This document shows positions 16,344-24,356 of a stretch of DNA of 64,000 bases, piece by piece; the stretch's first letter is position 1, and each line of letters starts with the position of its first letter. The stretch lies in assembly GCF_020166415.1 (NCBI RefSeq), contig NZ_JAIQXV010000022.1:13509-77508 (forward strand), read 5' to 3'. The position numbers and the translations under genes were made by a program. The notes beneath the pieces are model-generated. The model worked only from the letters and a program-made list of their open reading frames with translations, was not told where the DNA came from and ran no database searches. Source of the DNA: Deinococcus multiflagellatus. Its GTDB lineage: Bacteria; Deinococcota; Deinococci; Deinococcales; Deinococcaceae.

Positions 16344-17345
16344 TCACCAGACCGTGCAGTCGAGCACGTGGCCATCCGCACGGGGGCGCAGATTCAGTGG
16401 CGGCAAGGGCGTCAAAGCCTGGAACGCTGCGTAAATTTCTTCGACATGGGCCCGCTCAGTGCTGTGGAGTGTGAGCAGGAGATGCTCAGCATCTTCGAAC
16501 GCCTGTTGAACAGCCATGGTTCCGCTGGCGCCAATGTAGAGCTTCTCGAATTCGTCTTCACCCGGGCTGTAAATGACCCACCCCCACCGCTCGCTCGCCT
16601 GTTTGAGCACGTCGAAGGCCAGCGCCAAATCCAACGCCAATCGGTAAAAGGTGAGGTGATGGCGCGGTGCGGGAAAGGGGCCGACTTGACGCAGCATCTT
16701 CCAGGCAATCCGTTCCAGTTCGATGTGGGCATTGCGGGCGACGGGTATGTCCCACCGCAAGACCCCCTCCTGGTCAATGGCGTAACCGTCTGGTCGCGCT
16801 GTCGTGTAGGTGCAGCATTCCCAAGCGACAGGTTCGCCCGGCTCATGAAAATCTGGTCCATCGATATCTCCCGCCACCAATCCCCAAATGGCCCACTCAT
16901 CCCCAGCTTCACCCAAGCTCGTTCGGTACGTCACGCCGGCCAATTCGCGTTGGAATGCCACCACGGCTGGAAAAGACTGGCCCCATGTGCGGAGCAATTC
17001 CGCTTCAAGTTCTTCCGGGGTTAGAAATGGCCTGGTGTACCGAACCTGACGGCGCGGGTACCGGGTGAGGAGATCCTGGGCGATCGGCGACCACGCCCAC
17101 GTGAGGGCCCGCTTGGCCTGCGCCTGCTGTTCAGGGGTGTTGGGCTCAAGTGCGAAGCAGCTTTGAGCACGGCGGTCAATTGAAGGGGTTGCCACCGTGA
17201 CGAGATGTTGAGACAGGGGGGTGTTGTCCATGGGGAGGTGGCGGAACCAGAGAATCGTACGGCCGTAAAGAACAAACGCGGTCAGCGCAAGACCGCCGGG
17301 CACCAGGATCAACAGCCACAACACGGCGTCAGGGTGAAGCACCAT
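16344..17345 (-). CDS. Membrane-anchored protein, possibly SMI1/KNR4 (SUKH)-like
   Basis: 333 residues. An N-terminal transmembrane helix (LWLLILVPGGLALTAFVLYG), then a soluble region with FLTPEELEAELLRTWGQSFP, FQRELAGVTYRTSLGEAGDE, WGLVAGD and PDGYAIDQEGVLRWD. The last resembles the strands of SMI1/KNR4-type proteins in which a Gly/Asp-rich turn leads to ...d..G.v...d. These proteins often act as toxin immunity proteins. Match is weak and made by eye. It sits just upstream of the packaging genes, on the same strand, and is not a virion component, so it is likely prophage cargo. Confidence 0.5.
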   Translation of the reverse strand: MVLHPDAVLWLLILVPGGLALTAFVLYGRTILWFRHLPMDNTPLSQHLVTVATPSIDRRAQSCFALEPNTPEQQAQAKRALTWAWSPIAQDLLTRYPRRQVRYTRPFLTPEELEAELLRTWGQSFPAVVAFQRELAGVTYRTSLGEAGDEWAIWGLVAGDIDGPDFHEPGEPVAWECCTYTTARPDGYAIDQEGVLRWDIPVARNAHIELERIAWKMLRQVGPFPAPRHHLTFYRLALDLALAFDVLKQASERWGWVIYSPGEDEFEKLYIGASGTMAVQQAFEDAEHLLLTLHSTERAHVEEIYAAFQALTPLPPLNLRPRADGHVLDCTVW

Positions 17346-17539
17346 GGGGGTTGGTGTGACCTACAGCGAGCGATTCAGCATGCGTCAGTGTAGATGATCA
17401 CCTCTGACACGCCGCCTGCAAAACGTGAGGCTCACGCTCGCCTTCCTCGGCATCAAGAGCGTCGCTCGGCGCTTTCGCCAATGGCGATGCTTTAGTCGGC
17501 TGAGCCGATTGAACGGGGGGCGCATGGTGTCTGGTGTGT

Positions 17540-18964
17540 TCAAACGGCCACCTCCCGGGCAACCTCGTGGAATGTCGCGCCGTCCTGGCGCGTGGCGACC
17601 ATCCCCGTGGCCTCCTGGGCGCGGCGGATGATCTGGTCGACGTAGTGCGGGTCTAGCTCATTCAGGGCGGCCATCCGGCCCGACTGATGCGCGGCGATCA
17701 GGGTGGTGCCTGAGCCCCCGAACGGGTCCAGTACCAGCTCCCCGGGCCGGCTGGAGTTCACGAGCAACTTCCGCACCAGGGCGACGGGCTTCATCGTGGG
17801 GTGCAGGTCGTTGCGGTTCGGCTTCTTCTCGTACACGCCGGTGCTGGCGTCGCGGATCGCCTGCAGATGGGCCACGAGGTCGGTCTTACTCAGGCTGGCC
17901 AGATCCACGCTGTGGTCCAGGACCGTGGTGTTGGTGAAGTCCTGGGCGAAGTAGTGCCCTGCACCGGGTTTCCAGCCGTACAGCAGGGGCTCGTGCCGCC
18001 AGTTGTAATCCTGCCGGCTCATCACAGCGGCGTTTTTCACCCACACCAGGGTCTGCGAGTATTTGAACCCGGCCCCATCGAAGGCCACGCGGAAGGTGGC
18101 GCCCTCCAGCTCCGCGTAGGCGACGTACAGGCAGCCGCCCGGCTTAATCACGGCGTACATCGCGTTCATCGCCGCGCCCATGAACACGCGGAACTGCTCC
18201 GGCGACATGGCGTCGTTCTCGATTTTGAGCCGCGCCTTGGTCTTGCCCTCGTAGTTGACGTTGTAGGGCGGGTCGGTCCAGATGACATCGGCGAGCTGGT
18301 CCCCCAGCACGCGCCGCAGCTGGGCGGGGTCGGTGCTGTCTCCGCAACCCACGCGGTGCTCCCCGATGGTCCAGAGGTCGCCGGGCTGGGCGACGTGGCG
18401 CTCCTGCAGGGCGGGCGCGTCATCCTCGTCGGTCAGCAGCTCGCGGCTGACCTCACCGTCCAGTTCGGCGATCAGGGCCTGCAGGTCCGCCCTGGAATAC
18501 CCTGTCCCTTCCAGCTGACCGGCACGCTGCACCTGTTCCAGCAGCGCGCGCAGGGCGTCCGGGTCGCGGGTGGCCAGCTCTGCGTAGCGGTTGTCCGCCA
18601 GCAGGATCACGCGGGCCTGGTCGTCGTCCACGTCCACCCAGAACACGGGCACATGGGTCAGGCCGGCCAGCCGCGCGCCTTTCCAGCGGTGCTCGCCGAC
18701 CAGGATGCGGCCCGTGTTGCGTTGGGCCGTGACCGTGCCCCACCAGCCGCTGAGGCGGATGGACTGGGCGATGGCCTCGGGATGGCCCTGGTTAGGGTTT
18801 TCCGGGTGGGGGCGCAGCTGGTCGAGGGCAACCAGTTCGACCTGTTCGTTGAGCAGCCGTGGGGTCAGAAGAGGCCTCCAAGAGAAACGCCCCGGGGGAG
18901 GCCGGGGCGCAGGTGGGGAGCGGGGTTGTGGGGCGCAACGGAAAAAGGCCCGCTGGGGGCTCAT
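17540..18964 (-). CDS. ParB-like nuclease domain fused to N4/N6 DNA methyltransferase
   Basis: 474 codons as drawn. Residues 40-130 are a ParB/sulfiredoxin domain (LDQLRPHPENPNQGHPEAIA, GRILVGEHRWKGARLAG). Residues 190-470 are a DNA amino-methyltransferase with catalytic DPPYNVNY (about 231-238) before FGGSGTT (about 415), the circularly permuted order. Phages use such fusions to modify their own DNA against restriction. The first 30 or so residues are Pro/Arg-rich and unlikely to be real; a GGAGG at 18874-18878 sits 6 nt before a CTG codon at residue 33, a possible non-canonical start. No matching restriction gene lies next to it. Confidence 0.85.
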   Translation of the reverse strand: MSPQRAFFRCAPQPRSPPAPRPPPGRFSWRPLLTPRLLNEQVELVALDQLRPHPENPNQGHPEAIAQSIRLSGWWGTVTAQRNTGRILVGEHRWKGARLAGLTHVPVFWVDVDDDQARVILLADNRYAELATRDPDALRALLEQVQRAGQLEGTGYSRADLQALIAELDGEVSRELLTDEDDAPALQERHVAQPGDLWTIGEHRVGCGDSTDPAQLRRVLGDQLADVIWTDPPYNVNYEGKTKARLKIENDAMSPEQFRVFMGAAMNAMYAVIKPGGCLYVAYAELEGATFRVAFDGAGFKYSQTLVWVKNAAVMSRQDYNWRHEPLLYGWKPGAGHYFAQDFTNTTVLDHSVDLASLSKTDLVAHLQAIRDASTGVYEKKPNRNDLHPTMKPVALVRKLLVNSSRPGELVLDPFGGSGTTLIAAHQSGRMAALNELDPHYVDQIIRRAQEATGMVATRQDGATFHEVAREVAV

Positions 18965-19080
18965 GGAGACACGTTGCGCAGAGTAAGGAAAAAATAGGCG
19001 ATTGTGCCCCGGGTGTCAACGCGGACCAGCACAGGCAAGTTGCGCCTGCGCTGGCCTGCGGATCAATATGGCTACTGCTC

Positions 19081-20619
19081 TTAGGGTTCAGTCAACGCAT
19101 TGGCCAACTGAGAGTGGAAATGAACCATGCATCCACCCTCGGAGTATCTCGATGCATTCTTGTCAAAGTCGCGCAGCAAATCAGGCAGGTTAGGAAACCC
19201 AGACCGGAGCTCATCACGATCTTGCCTCACTCTACGGTGCAGCGCATCTCCATGTCTCCACTCGTAGAGGAAGGCACCCGGCAGAGGGTGAGCCTGATCA
19301 CCTGGGTTCAGTTTGCTATTTGTGGCCATCCAGACAAGTGACAGCACAATCTCAGCAAAGCGGCCTGTCACTTCTGGATCACGCGGTACCCGGTGAGCAA
19401 ACCATCCAGCTGCCCCTGTCATAGCATTCACAGCTCGGATCGCCAAAGGAGCACACTGTCGGCTGTCAGTGGCTCGCCGGTACCATTCCTCCGCTCTAGG
19501 GAGAACGCGTATTGCGCGCATTATGGGAAGTTTTCCCTGGAAGTATGTTCCAGTAAGCATCGGTACCAGTTGGTGATAACGCCGATGAATAACAGCGGCC
19601 GTCGCGGCAGCATACGCACAGAGAATGAAGGGAAACCACAAAACGGGTGCCAATGCGCCGTCCTCGCGAACACGGCCAGTCACCACAGCGTTGACCACAT
19701 CTTCCATCGTCAGAGCGAACGCTTCCCATACCCTTGCATCGTCCACATATGCACTGATCTCAAATCCCACTTCAGCCATCGGCCGCGCGGCTTCCTCTAA
19801 GGCTGTCAGCGCAGCTTCAAAGTGTTCAGCTGTGATCCGCTCTCCTGCTGTTAAGTGGGCCGCCTCAATCTCCAGCACGCGTGCTACCAGGTCACGACCT
19901 AGTTGACGAATACGGCTCAACAAGAGGGTTTCTTTCGGTGCGTATTCCTGGCGTATGGCTTCCGCCAAAGGTACATCTGCCAGGTCAGTTGGCTGCACTG
20001 AACTTCCACCTCCGCCCACGCGCGCCTGAGTACGGCCAAGCTCCTCCCGCAGAACCGCCAGTTCACCAGCGAGTCGGTCTAAGCCGGAGCGCATGGGGTG
20101 AATCTCCTGTGCTAGGAGACGGCGGTGGAGTTCAGCAAACTCTTCAGGACCAGCAAGGACCGTCGATGAATTACGACGAACGAACCATTGTCCCGGTTGC
20201 ACCCTTCCCACTTCTTGAATGGCAAGGTGAGGAAGATGCACTGGTGGCTCAATGGCAATTACTGCAAAGCTCTGTCCAGACGCCTCATCTAGAATTGGAG
20301 GAGATACCGTAAAGCGCATGGGTGGCGCAACACGGCGCTCAAAACGTTGTGTCAGACGCAACGTCAAAGTGTCGTGATTGAAATCATCAGGCAGCCCTTG
20401 AACACCTCCGTCGTCCCTCACCCCAACGAACAGCAGACCCTGCCGCTGGTCGGGGTCTGCCGGGTCGAAGGAATTTGCCAAAGCGCAAAAGTCCTTTACT
20501 GCCTCCGCAAGACCGTCCCCTTCAGGGTTGAATTGAAGCTTGAAATCAATCTTCGGCGTTTCCTGGCCCCTGGCAAGAATCTCTCTGTAACGTGCTAGCG
20601 CTTCAGGCGGCATGCCCAA
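19081..20619 (-). CDS. AlbA_2 (Schlafen-type) domain protein with large helical C-terminus
   Basis: 512 residues from TTG at 20619 (ATG at 20613 is equally good). Residues 1-150 fit the AlbA_2 domain (PF04326): TPKIDFKLQFNP, FCALANSFD, GLLFVGVRDDGGVQGLPDD. The remaining 350 residues are helical, with a coiled coil near 180-205, and contain a hydrophobic patch (LWFPFILCAYAAATAAV). AlbA_2 proteins bind nucleic acid and are frequent in phage-defence loci. The gene is within the prophage but is less GC-rich than its neighbours and is not a structural gene, so a defence-type cargo gene is the best guess. C-terminal domain not recognised. Confidence 0.7.
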   Translation of the reverse strand: MGMPPEALARYREILARGQETPKIDFKLQFNPEGDGLAEAVKDFCALANSFDPADPDQRQGLLFVGVRDDGGVQGLPDDFNHDTLTLRLTQRFERRVAPPMRFTVSPPILDEASGQSFAVIAIEPPVHLPHLAIQEVGRVQPGQWFVRRNSSTVLAGPEEFAELHRRLLAQEIHPMRSGLDRLAGELAVLREELGRTQARVGGGGSSVQPTDLADVPLAEAIRQEYAPKETLLLSRIRQLGRDLVARVLEIEAAHLTAGERITAEHFEAALTALEEAARPMAEVGFEISAYVDDARVWEAFALTMEDVVNAVVTGRVREDGALAPVLWFPFILCAYAAATAAVIHRRYHQLVPMLTGTYFQGKLPIMRAIRVLPRAEEWYRRATDSRQCAPLAIRAVNAMTGAAGWFAHRVPRDPEVTGRFAEIVLSLVWMATNSKLNPGDQAHPLPGAFLYEWRHGDALHRRVRQDRDELRSGFPNLPDLLRDFDKNASRYSEGGCMVHFHSQLANALTEP

Positions 20620-20627
20620 GTGTAAAG

Positions 20628-21878
20628 TCAGGGTTCCTCATTTCTTTTATTCGTGTCTCGAATCGCCAGCATGTCCTGCACCCAGGATGGCTCCTGCTCA
20701 TCACTCCAGGGCAGATCTCTGCCCTTGTACACCGGTGCCGGCACGAGGGTTCGGCGCAGGGCCTCCAGGGCCAGCACGGCGCGGGGGTAGCGCGTTTTGA
20801 TGTGCTGGCGCAGCTTGAGCTTCCCGTCCTCACTGCGCCAGATCAGTTCCAGCGGATCTGGCGCCTGCCCGGGCTTACCGCCCTCAAAGCGGGTGAGGAG
20901 GCCAATCAGTTGCCGCCAGCCATCCGGCCCGACCGGCACGCCACTCTGCCGCTCAATGTCCGGCCCATTCAGGACCTCCACAGTGTTGCTGCCCACGGTG
21001 GCCACGGCACTGCCCTCAGCCGGTGGCGCCAGCGCGGTGCCCCACACGGCCAGAAACTGAAAGCGGAACCGGGTCGGGACGGGCGGTTGCGGCGGCGCAC
21101 CGAACTGCCCGGGCGGCGGGACGGGCAGCATGAGCCAGAAGGTCTCACCGTTCTGCCAGCGGCCCGTCCGGACGCCTCCCGTGCGCTGGCGCGCCACCAC
21201 CCGGGCATGCGCTTGGTAGGCCGCGTCGGCTGCCAGGGCGCGTTCCGCTTCCCGCTGCGCGGCTGCGATGTGCCCCTGCACCAGTTGTAGGGCCGCCTGC
21301 CGGAAGTGATGGTGCGCGTTCTGGAAGGCCTCGACCATGTTGGCCGAACTCGGGTCCGCAGCGCGGACAGTCGGACGGCGCTCGGTACGGTTCCGCTCCA
21401 CCTGCCCCATGAACAGGGCGTGCGCGATCAGGTTGTGCGCTTCGCGCTGCACGGGGGTGGTCTGCAGTTCCTGGACTTTCCACTGCCCGCGGCCTGTGCG
21501 GGCCAGTTCCAGCACGGCGCGGCGTTCGCAGGTGCAGGTGAAGGGCCGGGTGGCCAGGGTGGCGCTGATCGGCAACTCGCGTGGCTGACAACTGGGCGAG
21601 GCTCCGGGGGCCTGCACGCGCGTGCCGCACCCAGCAACCGGGCATGGGAGGGTGCGGGGCGGCGCAGCTGACGTGCGGACCCTGCCGACCTGTGGGGGTG
21701 AGTCGGCGACGGGCACCCAGGTGCAGCCGGTGCCGGGGGCTTCAGGGTGCTGGGGTGGGATGATCCCACCGACACGGGCTTCCGGAGTAACCACCACCAG
21801 GGCGCCGTCCGCCTCAATCACCCCTTCGGCATCCTCCCCATCTCGCCAGCGTTGGCCAGAGCGCGGCGCGTCACTCAT
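20628..21878 (-). CDS. Hypothetical phage protein
   Basis: 416 residues. N-terminal region strand-rich and Pro-rich with a possible zinc site (LPCPVAGCGTRV ... SPSCQPRE ... FTCTCERRA). A helical segment follows (NAHHHFRQAALQLVQGHIAA and QREAERALAADAAYQAH), then a second alpha/beta region with RYPRAVLALEALRRTLVPAP. No family recognised. It is the last gene of an overlapping set running from 23.6 kb and probably acts in middle-stage phage metabolism. Confidence 0.6.
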   Translation of the reverse strand: MSDAPRSGQRWRDGEDAEGVIEADGALVVVTPEARVGGIIPPQHPEAPGTGCTWVPVADSPPQVGRVRTSAAPPRTLPCPVAGCGTRVQAPGASPSCQPRELPISATLATRPFTCTCERRAVLELARTGRGQWKVQELQTTPVQREAHNLIAHALFMGQVERNRTERRPTVRAADPSSANMVEAFQNAHHHFRQAALQLVQGHIAAAQREAERALAADAAYQAHARVVARQRTGGVRTGRWQNGETFWLMLPVPPPGQFGAPPQPPVPTRFRFQFLAVWGTALAPPAEGSAVATVGSNTVEVLNGPDIERQSGVPVGPDGWRQLIGLLTRFEGGKPGQAPDPLELIWRSEDGKLKLRQHIKTRYPRAVLALEALRRTLVPAPVYKGRDLPWSDEQEPSWVQDMLAIRDTNKRNEEP

Positions 21879-22278
21879 TGTCCGCCTCGCCGTACCAGCC
21901 CCGCCAGGTCTCGCCGTCTCTGCGCGCCCGCGTGCCGTGCACCTGGTGGGCGCAGTTCTCCAGCACGAGGGCGAGGTCGTTGGTGTTCTCCTGGTTCAGC
22001 TGGTGCCCGTCCTGGCGGAAGGTGGCGGCACTGCCCCAGGGGCCATACCAGGCCTGGCCTTCCTGCTTGAACGACACCAGGACTTCCACATGCCAGCCTT
22101 CCGGTGTGCGCCAGTTCAGCGTGGTGCAGGTGCGCTCACCGATGCCGTGGAATGACCAGGCCTCCGGATCGCCCAGAACCTCCACGGCACGAGAGGCTGT
22201 GATGTGTTCCTGCACCACGCGGCGCAGATCCGTACGCAGGCTGTGGCGCGTGGCCTCCGGCAACGCAGGAAGGGTCAC
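21871..22278 (-). CDS. Hypothetical phage protein
   Basis: 135 residues, overlapping the genes on both sides by a few nt, which supports translation as a unit. Begins with a helix (RHSLRTDLRRVVQEHITASR) and continues with strands rich in Trp and Gly (GWHVEVLVSFKQEGQAWYGP, GETWRGWYGEADNE). Unknown. Confidence 0.6.
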   Translation of the reverse strand: MTLPALPEATRHSLRTDLRRVVQEHITASRAVEVLGDPEAWSFHGIGERTCTTLNWRTPEGWHVEVLVSFKQEGQAWYGPWGSAATFRQDGHQLNQENTNDLALVLENCAHQVHGTRARRDGETWRGWYGEADNE

Positions 22279-22883
22279 GCCTCACCCCCTCGCGGCCGCT
22301 CGAAGGCGAGGACTTCACCCACGAGGGCCTTGAGTTCCGGCAGGTCGCTGTGCAGCCGGGCCAGCGGGTAATAATCCTGGCCCATCTGGAGATGCACTTT
22401 CACGAGCTCGAACAGCAGGCGCTGGTGCAGGGGCAGGTGCTCAGGCATGGGCGCAGGCACGGCAATGCCCAGGGCGCGCAGCTGCTCGGCAGCGGCCGGG
22501 CTGGGCGGCGCCAGGAGGTCACGCAGGTCCTGGGCCTGCTCATGGGGCGGGGGCAGATCCGGCGCGGGAGGGCTGGGGTAGCGCTGCTGCAGCAGGGCCT
22601 CCAGGGACGGCACCGGTGTAAAGGGATGGACCACAGGTTCGGGGGTGGTCGGGGGCGGCCCCGGCTCAGCCGCCACCCGGGGCGCAGGCACAGGCACGGC
22701 CTGGGGTGGCGGAGTTGGGCGAGAGGCGGCGGGCCCTGGCGCGTCCTGGCGCAGCAGGGGCGCGGCGGCGCCGATCGGCTCCCCCAGGACCCCGGCGGCG
22801 GGTATGGGTGGGCTGACTAGGGCGGGGCGGTTCTGGTGCTGCTCGATGGCCCGGCGAACCTGACGGCGGTCACGGCCACTCAT
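22275..22883 (-). CDS. Hypothetical proline-rich phage protein
   Basis: 202 residues. Basic start (MSGRDRRQVRRAIEQHQ), then a long Pro/Ala/Val disordered stretch to about residue 120, then a helical C-terminal domain (LHQRLLFELVKVHLQMGQDY and LPELKALVGEVLAFER). Overlaps its neighbours at both ends. No family recognised. Confidence 0.6.
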   Translation of the reverse strand: MSGRDRRQVRRAIEQHQNRPALVSPPIPAAGVLGEPIGAAAPLLRQDAPGPAASRPTPPPQAVPVPAPRVAAEPGPPPTTPEPVVHPFTPVPSLEALLQQRYPSPPAPDLPPPHEQAQDLRDLLAPPSPAAAEQLRALGIAVPAPMPEHLPLHQRLLFELVKVHLQMGQDYYPLARLHSDLPELKALVGEVLAFERPRGGEA

Positions 22884-23146
22884 GGGCGGACCTTGGGGGC
22901 GATGGTATGCATGGGGGGCTCCTTGGGCAGGGGGCGCAGCACGCCCGGGACGGTGATCATGATCAGCCCGTCCGGAAAGCGGATCAGAACGTTGCGCGAG
23001 CCAGGAAAGGCCGCGCGCGGGGCGGACAGGGTCAGCAGGGCGACGCGCTGGCCCCGGCGCTCGGGCACGGCGGTCTTGCGCGCGTCCATCTGGAACAGGT
23101 AGGTCTCGCCTTCGGTCAGCCAGCGGTAGCGGCGCCGCTCAGCCAT
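22880..23146 (-). CDS. Small hypothetical phage protein
   Basis: 88 residues from an ATG within the last codons of the upstream gene. MAERRRYRWLTEGETYLFQM and RVALLTLSAPRAAFPGSRNV point to a small beta-rich fold. Unknown role. Confidence 0.6.
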   Translation of the reverse strand: MAERRRYRWLTEGETYLFQMDARKTAVPERRGQRVALLTLSAPRAAFPGSRNVLIRFPDGLIMITVPGVLRPLPKEPPMHTIAPKVRP

Positions 23147-23672
23147 AGTCGACCGCGACGACCTGCCCATCCAGGACCCCGAACGAGTCTCGCTTCCACT
23201 CGACCAGGTCCTGCAGGTCCGTCCAGGCCTCGCGGGGCAGCGCGGCGAATTCGGCCTCGGTCAGGGGGCGGGCGCGGCGCTGCACCAGGACGGCGCCGCC
23301 GGGCAGGGCCCAGAGCACGGGGCACAGCGGCCAGCCCAGGTCGGCGAACGCAAAGCGGGTCTCCTGATCGTTGGCCAGGAGACCCTGCAGGAAGCTGCGC
23401 CACGTCGCGGGGTTGGGCCACTTGACCGCCCAGGGCCCGAGCAGCAGCACCACCCGGGTGGCGCCCCAGCGCACAGCACAAAGCGGTTTGGGTGGTGCGG
23501 GGCGGGCGCGCGCTCGGCAGGACAGGGGTGGTGGGGCGCCACCCGTCCCATCAGCAGCGCGTAGTCGAACACACCTGAGCTGATTCATTCCTGGAAGCGG
23601 CGGTGCACGGTCGAGCGTGGGGGGTCGTGTGCAGGCAGGTCCTTCTAAGGCGCACCAGTCCAGAGAATCCAC
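23139..23672 (-). CDS. Conserved phage protein of unknown function ending in VAVDYG
   Basis: 177 codons are open, but the first 55-60 residues are Pro/Arg-rich and may not be translated; the start is uncertain (ATG at 23588 has AGGA too close). The convincing part has GPWAVKWPNPATWRSFLQGL, LANDQETRFAF, PLCPVLWALPGGAVLVQ and ends in KRDSFGVLDGQVVAVDYG. I have a general impression of such W..FL.GL.aN..E and VAVDYG patterns in phage proteins of unknown function, but cannot name the family. It is the first gene of this block after the interruption at 24-27 kb, so its 5' end may have been altered by the insertion. Confidence 0.55.
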   Translation of the reverse strand: MDSLDWCALEGPACTRPPTLDRAPPLPGMNQLRCVRLRAADGTGGAPPPLSCRARARPAPPKPLCAVRWGATRVVLLLGPWAVKWPNPATWRSFLQGLLANDQETRFAFADLGWPLCPVLWALPGGAVLVQRRARPLTEAEFAALPREAWTDLQDLVEWKRDSFGVLDGQVVAVDYG

Positions 23673-24032
23673 AAAATCGCATTGAGAATCGGTTGGCTCG
23701 AGGTACGAGGACGACCTTTGCCATCAGTGCAGCGGGGTGGATCTGAGAAGAAAGGGCCAAGAAGATCCCAGTGCTGATCAATCGAAGCCACGGGACCACG
23801 CTGTTGATGTTGCATGAGGAGAGCGAAGCGACCTTGGCCGCTGCCCAGGCGTTTCTAGGATGGCTGCTAACACAAGCGACACACGTGCGATAGCGCAAGT
23901 CCGCTTGCGCAGAGATGCAGATTTTTCTAACCTCTATTTGAAAGACTTCAAAGAGAAGTCTTTCGTTTTCGGGGGCGCTGTTTGCGTGCGCCTCATATCT
24001 TTGCAGTTGATTTTTCTGACTCGGAGGGTTAA
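23673..24032. other. Gene-poor gap with a possible gene remnant and two hairpins
   Basis: 360 bp without a clear gene. On the plus strand about 23750-23893 a short open stretch reads IPVLINRSHGTTLLMLHEE then ATLAAAQAFLGWLLTQATHV before a stop, which could be the degraded 3' end of an inserted gene. Two hairpins follow: GCGCAAG/CTTGCGC at 23893-23910 and the 9-bp stem at 23940-23964. The base composition turns AT-rich here, marking the edge of inserted DNA. Confidence 0.4.
23940..23964 (+). terminator. 9-bp hairpin followed by GTTTTC
   Basis: GAAAGACTT, a 7-nt loop, and AAGTCTTTC. A short T-rich stretch follows on the plus strand. It could end a degraded rightward transcript upstream of the small secreted protein gene. 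Confidence 0.45.
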
Positions 24033-24353
24033 ATGAAAAAGATTGCCTTATGTGTAGTTATGCTTCCATCTTTACTATCCACAGCCTTCGCTCAATCAAT
24101 CACTCAAGCACCTGTAAATTTGACTAAAACACCCGTTTCTTTCGTTCAGCCCATGACTACAGGATATTGGGGGCCGTGGAAGATGCTCTCCTGTGAGAGA
24201 ATACCCTTCGGTACTGAAAGCACGTGGCAGCGTTTTTACATGCAGCTAAATCCGTCCACTGGTGAATATCGGGAACAAAACTCGCAAACTGTTACAAAGA
24301 GGGAGCAAGTTTGGGCTGCCGGTTTTCTTTGCACCCCTCCTTACCCCTATTGA
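24033..24353 (+). CDS. Small secreted protein
   Basis: 106 residues, ATG with GGAGGG 5-6 nt upstream. Residues 1-20 are a clear signal peptide (MKKIALCVVMLPSLLSTAFA followed by Q). The mature part is polar with Trp/Tyr (GYWGPWKMLSCERIPFG) and two Cys that could pair. AT-rich compared with its surroundings. Its stop lies 3 nt before the left end of the IS630 copy, so the original C-terminus may have been replaced when the element inserted. No family recognised. Confidence 0.7.
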   Translation: MKKIALCVVMLPSLLSTAFAQSITQAPVNLTKTPVSFVQPMTTGYWGPWKMLSCERIPFGTESTWQRFYMQLNPSTGEYREQNSQTVTKREQVWAAGFLCTPPYPY

Positions 24354-24356
24354 TAG

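Noticed and set aside
17801..18997. 398-codon plus-strand frame opposite the methyltransferase
   Set aside because: Antisense to conserved catalytic motifs; no support of its own.
23551..23898. 115-codon minus-strand frame in the gap before the secreted protein
   Set aside because: Cys/Arg-rich, no start signal; the plus strand of the same DNA reads more like the end of a broken gene.
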